Source of the DNA: Siphonodentalium dalli
Taxonomy: Eukaryota > Mollusca > Scaphopoda > Gadilida > Siphonodentaliidae
Reading direction: 5' to 3'
DNA: 64,000 nucleotides
Assembly (NCBI GenBank): GCA_032622095.1
Contig: CP136064.1
Coordinates: 44,286,989-44,350,988 of the forward strand
The notes under the pieces are model-generated. The model made no database searches. It worked only from the letters and a program-made list of their open reading frames with translations, and was not told where the DNA came from. A program made the position numbers and the translations under genes. Every line of letters starts with the position of its first letter. Position 1 is the first letter of the stretch. Of this stretch, positions 33,454 through 46,240 are shown one piece after another.

Positions 33454-36400
33454 ATTGAATTGTGAATTGAATTGATTTATTTCACTCAATCATATAAATT
33501 GTATGAGATACAGAGTGAAAAACGTATATAGAGCTATGTACACAATGTTAGTATGGCCGTTGCGTTTGGCGTTCGAGGTCCGTAAGTGTCATTCGTCGTG
33601 TTCTACGTCATCATCATCATCATCATCATCACCATCATCATCATCGTCATCTTCATCATCGTCATCATCGTCATCATCATCATCATCATCATCATCACCA
33701 TCATCATCATCATCTTTGTCGTCGTCGCCTTCGTCGTAATCATCATCCTCATTGCCATCATCATCATCATCATCGTCGTCGCCGACGTCGTCGCCATCAT
33801 CATCATCATCATCAGTCGGGAAGACCGAAAATTATATTGATATGAGTGATAGAGATGTCCAGCTTGTGTTTATCCAGCCAGTTTTGTTTGTGATTTATGA
33901 ATAGTTTTACGGCAGAGCATTTATGGAATATATGGGCAATGTTCTCAGGTAAATTACACTGGTTACAGTAATCGTCTATAGATATCTTCATAAGAAATAG
34001 CAACCTTTTGGTTCCCAAAATATGTGCATTTATCCGATATTGAAACCATTGTAATCTAGAGTCGTCTCGCAGTTAATTGAAGGGCGATGATAATATATGA
34101 GACCACGAACTTGTGGTTATATTAGGTCCCATATCTCTTTTCCAATTAGATACACACAATGGGAATTGACCAGAAGGTTGTAAAAATCCTTACATCATTG
34201 TTTATTCTTTGACAGCAGGTGAATATTGTTTGGAATGAAGGGGGTCTCAGTGCTAGTGAGATCTTTCTTCGTCTGATTCGATAAAATGCGGAGCTGCGTA
34301 TTGACACTTTGTAATGTCAAGAAAGTGGTGGGTATGTCAAACTTGGCGGTGAAACTTTCGAGTGAGTGCAGTTTATTTCCTTGTGTGATAAGATCGTTTA
34401 TAAATAAGATACCCTTTCCTTTCAACTCGCTACTATTTATTGCGTCTAAATTCATTTGGAGTTCATCGTGGTTCCAAATAGTCTGTCACTACGGGTGAAC
34501 TATCGTTTGGCATATTTTTCAAGCAACTCGCCAAAGCCATAAGAACGTCGCCCCAGAAAGGGTTCCCAGTTTTTGACAGAACAGTGTTGATGTATTTTTA
34601 ACCATAAGTCGCTAGTAAGGGATCTGGAAATCATCGGGGTGTTATGTTCAACCATGGAGGTGACTTCGTGATACATCTGCGCATCCAGGTTAGTTTAAGG
34701 GCATCATTGAAATGTTTTATATTAATCATTTTACTCCGCCATATTCATAACCCCTGTAATGTTGTGTACGACTGACCCTGTCGCGTTTGTTGTTCCATAC
34801 AAATTTGAATAGAATTCTATTGGTTTCGTCAAGGATATCATGCTTTGGATTTGGTAGCGATTGGAGAAGATGGACAATATTTGGAATCAGAATAGTCTAT
34901 GTTTCCATTTGTCTATTATCTTTCTCATGTCGTCGATCTTATCTCTGAAATTAATTTCTGGTATTTCGGAAAGTTGGTGCTGTATTTAATTCCGAGGTCC
35001 GTGAATGTATTCGAAACTTTAAATTTGCATTCTAAAGGAACTGATGTGTTTATTTTCTGAGAACCCAACCAGAATATTGGCATTTGTCTAGATTAGCCTT
35101 CAGGCCCGACATAGTAGCGAATGATTCAAGCACGGATAGAGATTCTCTGAGGCTGTCTTCGCTCCCATCTAGTACAAGTGTAGTGTCGTCTGCATATTGG
35201 TTTATTTTGTACTCTGTCTCATCGAGGGTAATACCTGTTATTTTCTTATTCCCTCTTATCATTTCAGCGAATATCTCAGCGCATAAGAGAAAAATATACG
35301 GTGGTAACGGGTCGCCTTGCCTACAGCCTCTGGATGGCTTGAACAATTAAGACAAATTGCCATTAACTAAGGCGGCTGATTGAATATCATTGTAAAATTG
35401 TTTGATCCATCTTTTGATAGTTTCTCCATAATTAAATTTGTCTAACCATTGTTCGATGAAAGACCAGGAAACCTTATCAAATGCTTTCTCGAAACCCATA
35501 AGCAGAAGCATACAGACATGTTCCGTTTGTCCGTTTCATATAAAATATCATATATTATGCGTGTACTGTCACCGATGAAACGGCCCGGAATAAACCCTGA
35601 CTGTTCTACATTTATAATGAAAAGGAGTGTTTTATTCATGCGGCTAGCAATACAAGCGGATGTCAGTTTATAAGAAACATTCAGTAGTGTAAATGGGCGC
35701 CTGTTCTTTATGTATTTCCTGTCTTTGTCTTTTTTGGGGATCATCGTTATAACTCCTTGTTTCTGCATTATAGACAGCTCGCCTTTTTGAAAACAATGAT
35801 TCAATTCTAACACGTATGGACCTATTTCTGGCCAAAATAGTTTATAAAATTCGACCGTAAACCCGTCGGGACCAGGTGATTTTCCGTGTTTCATGTTTCT
35901 AAGAGCTTCTGTTAGGTCTGAGAGAAATAATTCCCAGGTTTGGTGTGGGGTAAGCGGGGTAACTCTAATGTGATGTGGAGTTTTTTGCATCCTGATTGAC
36001 TGACGAAGGCTTTTCGGTGAACAACTTTGTGTAAAGTTTTTTGGTACATTCAATAATTCCGGTGGATTCAGAAATGTGTTGACCGCATTTTATCTTTCCA
36101 ATTTTGTTTCCAGTTCTGCGTCGATATCTCTGATTTTCCCTACTATATCGGTAGGATCGGTGCTATCTGAATCACACAGTTTTTTTTGTTAGGTTTCTGT
36201 TTTATTTAGAATCAGGCGTTTTTCATTACTTATTTGGACCTTCTTAACGCGGTGGAAAACTGAATGCTTTTTCCTCTTATATCTAACAACAATGCATCGA
36301 GAAACAAAGATGGTGACACAGTAAGTGAGTCTTCCTTGTTATTCTTACTGCACCGTTCCACATTTTCTTTAATTGTTTGTTTGACTAATTCCTGATATTC

Positions 36401-36540
36401 CTTTTTCAAAAGAAGCGAATTATTAAATTTCCACAACCCACGACCATTTTTGATTTTATTAATTTGGAGATTCAGTTTGACGATGGAGTGGTCGGTGCAA
36501 TAACCAAGAATCTGAAAATTTAAAAGCTATTTTACACATG
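33454..36540 (-). pseudogene. 5'-truncated L1/Tx1-like LINE, decayed
   Basis: On the minus strand, in order: the end of an endonuclease domain (DHSIVKLNLQINK near 36480), the WKFNNSLLL segment (36436), the reverse transcriptase with KSPGPDGFTVEFYK (about 35880), FIPGRFIGD, SRGCRQGDPLP (35340) and the catalytic QYADDT (about 35195), then a C-terminal zinc-binding motif CNQC...HIFHKC (about 33960). The 3' tail is an AATAAA-like signal followed by (aattc)n at 33454-33475. Stops and frameshifts separate these blocks and most of the endonuclease is missing. Such elements copy themselves by target-primed reverse transcription; this copy is dead. Confidence 0.8.
33600..33815. repeat. (ATC)n trinucleotide repeat in the LINE 3' region
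   Basis: Over 200 bp of tcatcatcatc with cgtcgtcgc variants. The polyserine/polyisoleucine open frames over it are artefacts. Confidence 0.9.
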
Positions 36541-38089
36541 CTTTCCGGTTTAGTCGTCCTGTCGTTCCGAGTTCCCGTTTACGTGGCCGCCATTGTTTGA
36601 ATTTAGGGTGGGGGAGGCTGTCGGTACGCCTATCTTCGATAAATAACAGATCTGCCTAATACAGATTAATAATTATGTCGTTTCTAGATGAGAGCATCAT
36701 TGTATGATGACAAACAGATGGATTTAATGGGTAATTATTATGTCGCAACACTATGATCTACTGCTTAATTTCGATTGACGCCAAATGATGAGAGCATACT
36801 CATATATAAATATACGCACGGTTTTACCAATAGAGGCGTGTTATAAGATTAGGTAAAGAAGTGTGAACGCATGACAAAGATCAGTTAACAGCAGGGCTTG
36901 CCACATGGACTTTACAATAATAGAGGTTCAATAAATATTCATGGCAGTAGATAAGAATTGTATATAGCTGAATATGAGAATTAGAAATTAACAAGCCCTA
37001 CTAAAGATGAATTAGATAAATAACAGCTGAGAAATGGATGTGATAGAATGAAGAAATTATATAAATGAATTATTTCGCGCTCCGCGCATATAATGTATAG
37101 AAATGGGGGCCGAGTCAGGTAAAATGTGTAGTTAGGAATTCTGGTGAGATGCATGAGAAACCTTCAGTGATAAGCCGTATATAGTTGTTGTACTAATTTG
37201 AAGGTTAGTTGTTTTAACGGAATTATGAGTTGGTCATTCGTGAAACCAATATATTTTATATTCTATAATTACAATCATGAGTATATAATATATGATCTCG
37301 AGCGCGTTACCATTTCTGACATTGGTTTTCTTGTATGTGTGTGGTTGAGAATTAAATAAATATTTGAATGGAGGAAATACCGCTTGGTGATAAGTGATCA
37401 AATAGTAAACGCACCCCACAAAGCGCCCCACACACATCTAAGCATGTACTGGAGACTGTTGTCTGCTCTGATGTGTGTGGGGCTCCTTTTGGGTTATAAT
37501 AGGAGAGGGAGGAGTGATGAAATAGTAAACATACCTTGTTTGGTTTCTCTGAAGAATTGATACGCACGTTCCGGTCAGTGTATGAGTTTCGTGGTTGTGA
37601 AACGCCCCTTTGTTTGTGCTGTTTATAACACGTTGATCGTGATATTGGGTCAGTCATCCGATCCTAGATACACCCCTCTTATTGTTTTCGCAATTTGACA
37701 TATACACCGCGAGGTATTAGTAACAACATTATCGCATTTGGTCAGGAATCTGATCCAGCAAACGCTGATAGCAGTTTTACTCCGCAAGCACATTAATCAA
37801 TGCGTATGTCAACCGCAACCTGCACCAACTCGCATACTAGGGTGGGTCACTTCTAGGAGAAGTACCATGTTCATGCAATTCATTGTGGTCACTACTGTTC
37901 CCCTAAATTGGATTGGTCCCGTCTGTAATTGTCCATCAATAACCTATATACAGCGCTGAATATCGAAATCCCATCTGGTGTCGATACATCCCACTTAAGA
38001 ATAATATTATAGTCCATCATTTTATAAAAAATAAGATGGCACAAAAGGGTTAATCTTCTACGAGAATGATAATGGTGCCGGTTAAAACA
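36541..38089. other. Spacer with a hairpin flanked by short direct repeats
   Basis: A perfect 14-bp inverted repeat, gccccacacacatc (37425-37438) and its inverse (37470-37483), lies between two copies of atagtaaac (about 37402 and 37522). One aaaggg-TTAA end of the piggyBac-like family is at 38045-38053. No gene. Confidence 0.45.
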
Positions 38090-39230
38090 CTCAAGTGTGA
38101 CGCTGTCGAGAGTCAGTGATGGAAAGGGGTATCAAATTCGAGTGTTTTATTTGTCGACAATTCCCACCAAACCTTTGCATGAAGAGTTATCCCTATGATA
38201 GAGGGAATATAATGGTGTAGTGAGAATTGTCCGGAGTGACGCCGTCTGGGTCAGTGGTGGTCTTGGGAGGGGCACACAAATTGTTTGTCACATTATTTAT
38301 TTATTTATTGGGAGTTTGCGACTGAACCCAGGAGGAGTTGGAAGAGGCGGAACCCCTCCTCTACAATCCACTTGGAGATGATTTCGGGCGACCCTGAGTG
38401 GGTTTCCATGACACCCCTGCACTTATATTGGCCTTAAAATCACTCATATAGTCCATATGGGGGGTCCGGGCTGGAACGGGATGGTCCGGGCTGGTCCGGG
38501 CTGTCAGCGTCGTTATCGGTAAACATAATCGGCGATCGCGGCATTTTGGGGGTTAATTGCCAGGCATTCGTGGACGACTCGCCCTTGTATCTTCGTGAGT
38601 GTAGTCGAGGGTAGTTCCACAACACATATGTAAGGAGTTATCATAAGTACGAGGACATTAAGGGGGGTCCGGGCTGTGAGTTTGTTTATTGGGGGCACAA
38701 TTTTGTAATTGTGGCTGAATCTGGGAAGTTTAGGGGTTATAAACGGCACTTCCGTTTGATCTTGACCACTCTCCGTGCGTATTTGGGTTTCATTAGCACC
38801 CTCGCACAGATATGGATAATAAAATCACACCTGGACGCAGCAGGGGCGGTCCGGGCTGTTAGCTTCATTTCGCGGCGAACATTTTCGCCGATGCCGGCAT
38901 TTTGAGGGTTAATAGCGACCCTGATTGGATTTCCATGACACCCCTGTACTTATATTGCCCTTAAAATCACTCATATAGTCCATATGGGGGTCCGGGCTGG
39001 TCCGGGATAGTCCGGGCTGGTCCGGGCTGGTCCGGGCGGTGTTTAGTCACACCGTATGATTGTGGCATAACAGTGAGGTGATGGGAAGATGATCTAACCG
39101 TTTTATTTATTTTACTTCTTCTTTGATACAGGGAATATAATGGTGTAGTGAGAATTGTTCGGAGTGACGCCGTCTGGGTCAGTGGTGGTCTCTGGAGGGG
39201 CACACCAATTGTTTGTCGCATATTTCCACC
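38090..39230. repeat. Duplicated repeat with (tccgggctgg)n blocks
   Basis: gggaatataatggtgtagtg at 38202 and 39131, and aaaatcactcatatagtcca at 38437 and 38961, mark diverged copies. Each carries a tandem block of tccgggctgg (38462-38510, 38988-39040). Confidence 0.7.
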
Positions 39231-39309
39231 AAACATATTTATAATCCTCTCAAAATAAGCATGGAGTATAATGGGGAAAAATGGGTGTTATTCACGGTTA
39301 CCAACGTTA

Positions 39310-39815
39310 CGTCACTGGAGGCAGGGATTGGGATATCGAGGGGAGTACTGGATGCAGGGATTGGGGTATCGAGGGGAGTACTGGATGCAGGGATTGGAGT
39401 ATCGAGGGGAGTACTGGAGTACAGGGATCGGGGTATCGAGGGGAGCACTGGATGCAGGGATCGGGGTATCGAGGGGAGCACTGGAGGTAGGGATCGGGGT
39501 ATCGAGGGGAGCACTGGAGGCAGGGATTTGGGTATTTGAGTGGAGCACTGGAGGCAGGGATTTGGGTATCGAGGGGAGCACTGGAGGCAAGGGTTTGTGT
39601 ATCGAGGGGAGCACTGGAGGCAGGGTTTGAGGTATCGAGGGGAGCACTGGAGGCAGTGATTTGGGTATCGAGGGGAGCACTGGAGGCAATGATTGGGGTA
39701 TCGAGAGGAGCACTGGAGGCAGAGATTTGGGTATCGAGGGCAGCACTGAAGACATGGATTGGGGTATCGAGGGGAGCACTGGAAGCTGGGATTGGGGTAT
39801 CGAGAGGAGCACCGA
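39310..39815. repeat. 33-bp minisatellite, about 15 units
   Basis: The unit contains gtatcgaggggagcactgg and aggcagggattggg. Because 33 is a multiple of three and the unit lacks stops in several frames, both strands show open frames with an 11-residue period (e.g. GIEGSTGGRDL). No start, splice or promoter context supports translation. Confidence 0.88.
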
Positions 39816-41984
39816 ATCCGATAAAAAAAAATCATTTTATCGCGGATTTTCTCAAAACGTATAGATATAGACACGCCATGATATAAGTCTCTGTAATGAA
39901 GTTGTTTAAATTTTAAAGTCAGAATAAATGATGTTCCGAAATGGCACAAACAGTATTAAAATATATGTTTTCGCCGTTTATCATAAACACGTATATCTGT
40001 TCAAATGTATGAGGTACGGGCTCAGTGGAAAAAAAAACACTTCTTTCTTTCACTGTCCGTCAAGTTGTTGACTCAGTGTTAGTCATCTTGCATAATTGCC
40101 TTGGGCAGATTGGAAGGTTACATGTACGCTTCAAAAAGGTTTTAATTGTGATTCAAACAGGTAACCAGCTCAAAATGATCAGACATCTCAACCACATAGC
40201 TACGTCTGGAGTGAATATCACCCCCCCCCCCCCCCGTTCTCATAAAAACAGGAAAAAATGATCGAATACAGATTCCCCGGCGACGACGGAAATCACTGCG
40301 GGTGGATTAGTCATGAACCTCGGGCATCTCCGTGACAACATAAACGAAACGGTTTGGTTTAAACATTGGGGCTGTTCGATTCCGGGATGGTCGTTGAAGA
40401 TAAGGGCACCAAAACTGTGTAAATATTGTTACCAAATTACAAACTTATGTAGTCATTAATTTTCCAAGATACCAGTTGTTTATAATATGACCACACACTT
40501 ATGTAATTAACGAAACAAAGCCTATAATAACATGCATATTATGCATATTAAGTTCAGTTTTATTTCCCATTCCGCTAAAAATGACAATTTGAAGGTATTG
40601 GTAAGTCGTTATTTACTGCTTTTCATTAAGACTTCCAACAACCGTGGCATGCAATTAGTTTGGTGTTAACTGGAACATACATATATCGATACAGCTTGTT
40701 TTTTCAGTGATATTGTGATAGGAGATTCCATGTCACACACGCGTATGATATATTTTAATTGTACAATCGAGATTAAATCTGAATGCATGTGAGCTGGGTT
40801 GTTGCCATGGTTCATTGAGATTCGATGGTCAGACATATATTCGTCACTGACTAAGATTATAGTCGACAATATTAGATGCATTAAGTCAAAGCCAAATCCA
40901 TACTGTTATCTTCTGATTGTCTAATTTCCCTTTGGCCCAATAAAGAGTACGCACATTGTCTCGCCTTTGTAACCATTAAATTTATTTTTGTTATTCTTTT
41001 TGCGACAAGCACTCACTTTATTGCTGCCTGGAGTGATAGGTTTTGCAAATTTGTTTACTAATTAACCGAAATAGGCTGTGCTATTATATATACGTTATAA
41101 GCACGGCGTCCGATTTATAAGTGAAATAAAGATAACAGTGCTACCAATTAAATGTGTGGTCAGTCTTACAAACATGGTCCGGTGAATACCAGTCAATACC
41201 CCATGGTCGGTATTTCACCCAGATTGTTCAACGAATTGCATTTATGCCGAATCATGACATTTCAATTTACTTTTGTGTTAATCGTGGATTAACTATAGAG
41301 AGCACACTACACTTAGAACTACTCTATTGTGCATTATTCCTACGTATCGGATATATTTATTCCATACATTCCAAGCCGGATTTATAATATCACAAACAGC
41401 ACTTTCGACAAATATAACTTATTCAATGATGTCCGGTTACTAACCTTTAGTTACTGTACAATGTCGGTTAGTTGTTGTCTGCTCTGCAAAACGGTCTGTC
41501 TTTGATTACATTTGTAACGATAACAAAATAGCCAAAGTCTCTCAAATGTTTAGATTCGCAAAAGAGAGGTTCACATTTGAACTATAAAAATTTGACCAGA
41601 TTCTTGGTGAGAAATTATTAGCTCTAAAATACACCACACAGCATTTGTGGATTGAAGCGGTCGGTTTGGTGAAAGACGACATTATGTGTCACCCACCCGA
41701 CCGTCAGCTTGACGCATTGATAAAGGATCATACACGATTCATCAAATATTATAAAATACCATGTTAATGCTAAATCTGATGCTAGAAACTATATTACATA
41801 TTTCGATATGCAACTTTGGTAATTATGTTTTATTTATTTGTCGTTATGTAATATTGTAATCTTGTACTAATGTTTGCGTGTTATGGTATGATAAGCACAC
41901 TAGTCAGTTCTTGAATTGTTTTGTATACCTGATTCTGTTCTTAGTGACGTTTAAAGGCACGGGCGGCGTTCGTTGCAGACATAT
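39816..41984. other. AT-rich spacer, no supported gene
   Basis: Contains a C run at about 40220-40236. No domain-bearing reading frame or splice-consistent exon. Confidence 0.35.
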
Positions 41985-42490
41985 TTATATTTGTTCAAAT
42001 CGCCATCAACAGAAGGAACACCAAAATATATACAGTTCCGTTCGTATGCCAAACATAATCAGCGCGTAAATAGTATATTGTCGCCAAGACGTACACTGGT
42101 GTACTTAAACAAGAGACTGCTCGTGTTACAGAAGTTGTGCTTCTGTTTACATAACGCAGCGCAATTCTATTGGTTAATCACACAAAAAATATATAAACGC
42201 TCTTTATTATTTCCATAACAGGAAAACAGTAACAAATAACGCTTTTTATGTTACCATATCCGGATCTAAACAAAAGCCAGGAAAAGTAACTTTTTTTGCT
42301 TTTGTTGACATAACAAAGGGGAAAAGTTGACAATAACGTATACATACTGTTTATGCCATATTTCTGATTGACATAAGAACAAAGTCTGTCTATATCTTAC
42401 TATTCCTTCTGTTTATGGCGGTTTTTGACGGAGATGAATATTTTAACAGCATACCCACCGCCAACACCGCCCGTATCTTTAACATTCAAT
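41985..42490. repeat. Direct repeat L, with CCAAT/TATA-like motifs
   Basis: Matches 45643-46240 in order: atcgccatcaacagaaggaa, ccaaacataatcagcgcgta, attggttaatc then tataaacgctctttattatt, catatccggatctaaac, and acggag...aacagcatacccacc. attgg (inverted CCAAT) about 20 bp before tataaa could be a promoter. Confidence 0.7.
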
Positions 42491-42596
42491 CAATAAATCA
42501 TTATCACTGAACAAGCAAAGAATGTATAATTGTTTCTAGTGATTTTGTTTTCATAAATATTATGCATTAGTAGCAACCCAGTAAACATTGCGGCAC

Positions 42597-43015
42597 CAAT
42601 TCGGCACCAATTCGGTGCCGGATAACGAGGTGATGGTATCCTGGCACTGAATCAGCACCAAACGGGTGCACGGTTAGCACCATCAAAATTGTGATGGTAA
42701 TATGGCACCAAACCAATACCAGACTGGTACCTGGTTATCACCATATATATAATATATATGTTATTATTTAACAAAAAAAAAATTAAAAAAATTAATATAC
42801 ATATATTTAAACATTTAAAAAAAATGGATATATTTTTTTAAAAATAAAATATAAAAATATATATATTTTTTAGTAATCAAATATATTATATGGTGATAAC
42901 CATGTACCAGTCTGGTATTGGTTTGGTGCCAGGTTACCATCACAATTTTACGGTGCTAACCATGCACCAGTTTGGTGCTGGTTCAGTGCTGCATGATTGG
43001 TGCCGAAAGCAAGGT
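42597..43015. repeat. Long palindrome with AT-rich centre
   Basis: Left arm 42630-42755 (agcaccaaacgggtgcac, gtgatggtaatatggcacc, accagactggtacctggtta) is the inverse of 42890-43010. The arms are about 115-125 bp with few mismatches around a spacer of about 130 bp that is almost all A/T. Confidence 0.78.
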
Positions 43016-43571
43016 GTTGATTTGGTACCAAATTTCCGATAGCGAATTGGTGCCTACTTTCCGGTAGTGAATTGGTACCAATTTTCTGACACCGAATCGG
43101 TACCAATTTTCCGATGCCGTTCAGGTATGGTATGTTATGGAAACAATTATATGTAACAGATTATAGTAATAGTGTGTACATGTATATATGCTGCCATAAT
43201 TATGCACATGTATATATTATGAGGTGTGTATGATACCATTTTTACGGTGCTATAAACCATGCACCAGTTTGGTGCTGGTTCGTTGCCAGGATAGGTGTTG
43301 ATTTGTTACCAAATTTCCGATGGCGAATTGGTGCCTACATTCAGGTAGTGAATTGGTACCAATTTTCTGACACCGAATCAGTACCAATTTTCCGATGCCG
43401 TTCAGGTGTGGAATGTTCTAAGTTTATCTGAAACAATTATATGTAACAGCTTATAGCAATCGAGTGTACATGTATATATGCTGCCATAATGATACACGTG
43501 TATATATTGTGAGGTGTGTATATTATACGTAATTTAAACTAACATTCAGTTACTGCATATATGAACCAGAT

Positions 43572-43618
<47 letters not shown>

Positions 43619-43860
43619 ATATATCCGGATGAAATGATAACCTAATTATTCAATTTCACATGGCAGTGAATGATTGCAATTGAATCCAGTTAAAGTCGGA
43701 TTGTTGCCATGCTGCATGATTGATGCCGAAAGCTAGGTGTTGAATTGGTACCAATTTCACGATAGCGAATTGGTGCCTACTTTCCGGTAATGAATTGGTA
43801 CCAATTTTCTGACGCCGAATCGGTACCAATTTTCCGATGCCGTTCAGGTATGGAAAGTTA
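43000..43860. repeat. ggtaccaatttt/ggtgcc satellite, three long units
   Basis: Units near 43000, 43245 and 43700 repeat gaattggtgcctac, gaattggtaccaattttc and ccgatgccgttcaggt, followed in two by tacatgtatatatgctgcca. A partial unit lies at 45320-45560. Confidence 0.72.
43572..43626. repeat. (TA)n microsatellite
   Basis: About 50 bp of near-perfect TA repeats inside the satellite region. Confidence 0.9.
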
Positions 43861-44208
43861 TTAACTGAAACAGTTATAACAGCTTAGAAATCGATTATAC
43901 ATGTAGTGTAAACATATTTTTATTTCCAAACCAAATAATTGACATAATACACAGATGACATAAATATACAACATATAAGAGTTAATTTTGGAAATGAGGA
44001 TCAGACAACAAGCCCGAGGGCTTATATGAAGTCTTCTCCTCTTTGGCGACATGTCCCTTCCTCAATAAGTGAGGGAGGGTATCGATCAGACGGGAAGGGA
44101 ATGAAATAATGGTTTAGGAGGAGTAGAGATATATAACTACATTTGAGTTAGGGATGGAAAAAGGAAGAATATAGTGTTAGGAATAGCATGATGTAGGGAG
44201 AGAGGGAG

Positions 44209-44211
<3 letters not shown>

Positions 44212-44258
<47 letters not shown>
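44212..44258. repeat. (GA)n microsatellite
   Basis: Uninterrupted agagag tract of about 46 bp in a purine-rich stretch. Confidence 0.92.
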
Positions 44259-44259
<1 letters not shown>

Positions 44260-44755
44260 AAGAGGGTGAGAGAGCAGAAGACGTGGGGACAGTTGAATCG
44301 TGAAATGATGACAGCGGTGGGGAATAATTGAGTTGTTGCGTGGTTACAATTATGCTCGTCTATAGTAAGTTGCATGCGTCAGAAGCCATGGGAGGGGTCA
44401 ATCACGTTGGCTGTTAACTGGTTCCATTCGTCAAAAAGTAATCAATTGAACAGACACACACGGTTACGAGTGTTCATAATCAAAGTATGTCGTGGAATAT
44501 CTATATTTCGTGAGAACAAGTACGTATTCAGCAGCACTAACCCGAAACAGGACAATTCCCATTTCAAGGGTGTTCCCTGTGAATTTCGGAGCATCCCTCA
44601 TGTGGAATCGTTTCATGTATGTGCAGGCTAATAGCAAGTAAGTAATATACAAAGGAATCGTTATCGGAAGGCATTTAGTGCTACATATATTCTGGGGAGT
44701 ATCTTGCTGCCGCATAACGCGACCGGAATCCAAAGCAATTCGTTACTCGTTCAAA

Positions 44756-45320
44756 TCATGGGAATCTTTTTGTTTTCATAATATATGTCTGTACTGCATT
44801 AAATATTTGTTTGTTTTCACGAAGACTAAGCTCCCTTGATCCCCGTAATAGAGTATTCTCAGATAGGACAACATTGGGTAGTGAATCATATAGTTCCCGT
44901 CTGGCCTCTTGATAAAATGTACACGCAAAGAGATAGTGGTAAGTTGTCTCGAGTTCCCCACATAAACAGAAGGGGAATTGTTTTACATGATTGTCTGTCA
45001 GGTCAGAACTCAGGTGGCTGCAGTTCAGTCTTAACCGGGTATGAAGGATATGAGATTTACGACTTTTACTATGATAAAAATACGCAGGTGGACGTATATT
45101 GTCACTGTTGAGTTTCTTTTTGAAATCTTCGATTGTTCTGGTGCCCTTTGTAGTTTCCGGCAGTTTGTTCCATTCAGTAATTGCAGATGGTAAGAAAGAT
45201 TCCATATAATAGTCATAGTTAATATTCGAGGGTAGTCTTATATGTTCAAATCTGAAGTTGTATCTGGAATTATTTGCCTGGATTGGTCGTACATAATTTC
45301 TTAAAATTGATGGAGCGATT
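44756..45320 (-). pseudogene. 3' end of a second non-LTR retrotransposon reading frame
   Basis: Minus-strand residues ESFLPSAITEWNKLPE, ILHTRLRLNCSHL and then FCLCGELETTYHYLFAC are the usual C-terminal tail of LINE reverse-transcriptase polyproteins, ending in a Cys/His zinc-binding motif. The RT core is absent. The frame is open for about 180 codons but enters satellite sequence at its N-terminal side, so it is a truncated insertion. Confidence 0.75.
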
Positions 45321-45642
45321 ATACATGTATATATATGCTGCCATAATGATGCACATATATATAAAACCTGCATGATTGATGCCGAAAGCAAGGTGTTGAA
45401 TTGGTACCAAATTTCAGATAGCGAAATAATATATATATTCACAATTGCCTATCAATTGCAATTGAATTCAGTTAAAGACGGCCGGATTGTTGCCAAATTA
45501 CACCTTTACCGATTCGGCACCAAATTTACGATGCCGTACTGTTGGTATGGAATGTTCTATTCTGAAAGAAATAATAGCTAAGTAATCATATCTATGATAA
45601 ATGATCCATATTAACGTGCAGTCGCAGAAAAATTCATATCTG

Positions 45643-46240
45643 TTCAAATCGCCATCAACAGAAGGAATATTAATATATATATATATATAGTTTTGTACAT
45701 ATGCCAAACATAATCAGCGCGTAAATAGTATATTGTCGTCAAGACGTACGTACGATCGTGTACGTAAACAATACATGTTCGTGTTACAAATGTTTTGCTT
45801 CTGTTTTACGTAATTGCTTGTGCAATTATATTGGTTAATCGGGCACAAATGCTATAAACGCTCTTTATTATTTCAATATTAGGAAAACAGTAACAAATAA
45901 CGCTCTTTATGTTTACCATATATCCGGATCTAAACAAAAGCCAGGTTCTGTAACGTTTTCGGCCGAGGTGGCCATAAATGACCCATGACTTGTTTCGGTC
46001 AATTTCCGTTTATTTTCTGACTTTGCCTATTTTCGAGACATTTTTTAACTTTTTTCCCAGATTTTTTTTCACAGGAAATTTCGACTCGCCTTACTTAAGA
46101 CGTTGCCATGGTAATTTGCCACATTTCCCCAATTTTTTCTGACCAAGTAGAAGGGAATTTCTATTAGACGGTGATTTTTGACGGAGCTGAATAATTTAAC
46201 AGCATACCCACCACCAACCCGCCCGTATCTTTAAACTGGT
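45643..46240. repeat. Direct repeat R, with an inserted satellite unit
   Basis: Second copy of 41985-42490. The order of shared blocks is the same, but about 200 bp (45958-46160) belonging to the 62.4-64 kb satellite replace the interval after aaacaaaagccagg. Confidence 0.7.
45958..46160. repeat. Isolated unit of the 62.4-64 kb satellite
   Basis: ggccgaggtggccataaatg, then ttttcccagatt and ttacttaagacgttgccatg followed by gggaatttctatt, in the same order as at 62930-63180. Confidence 0.75.

Noticed and set aside
33503-33840. Polyserine, polyisoleucine and polymethionine open frames
   Set aside because: Translation of an (ATC)n microsatellite.
41985-46240. Complete LTR retrotransposon
   Set aside because: The interior lacks gag, protease, RT-RNaseH and integrase; the only RT-related segment is a minus-strand LINE tail. 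Kept only as an open question in the findings.
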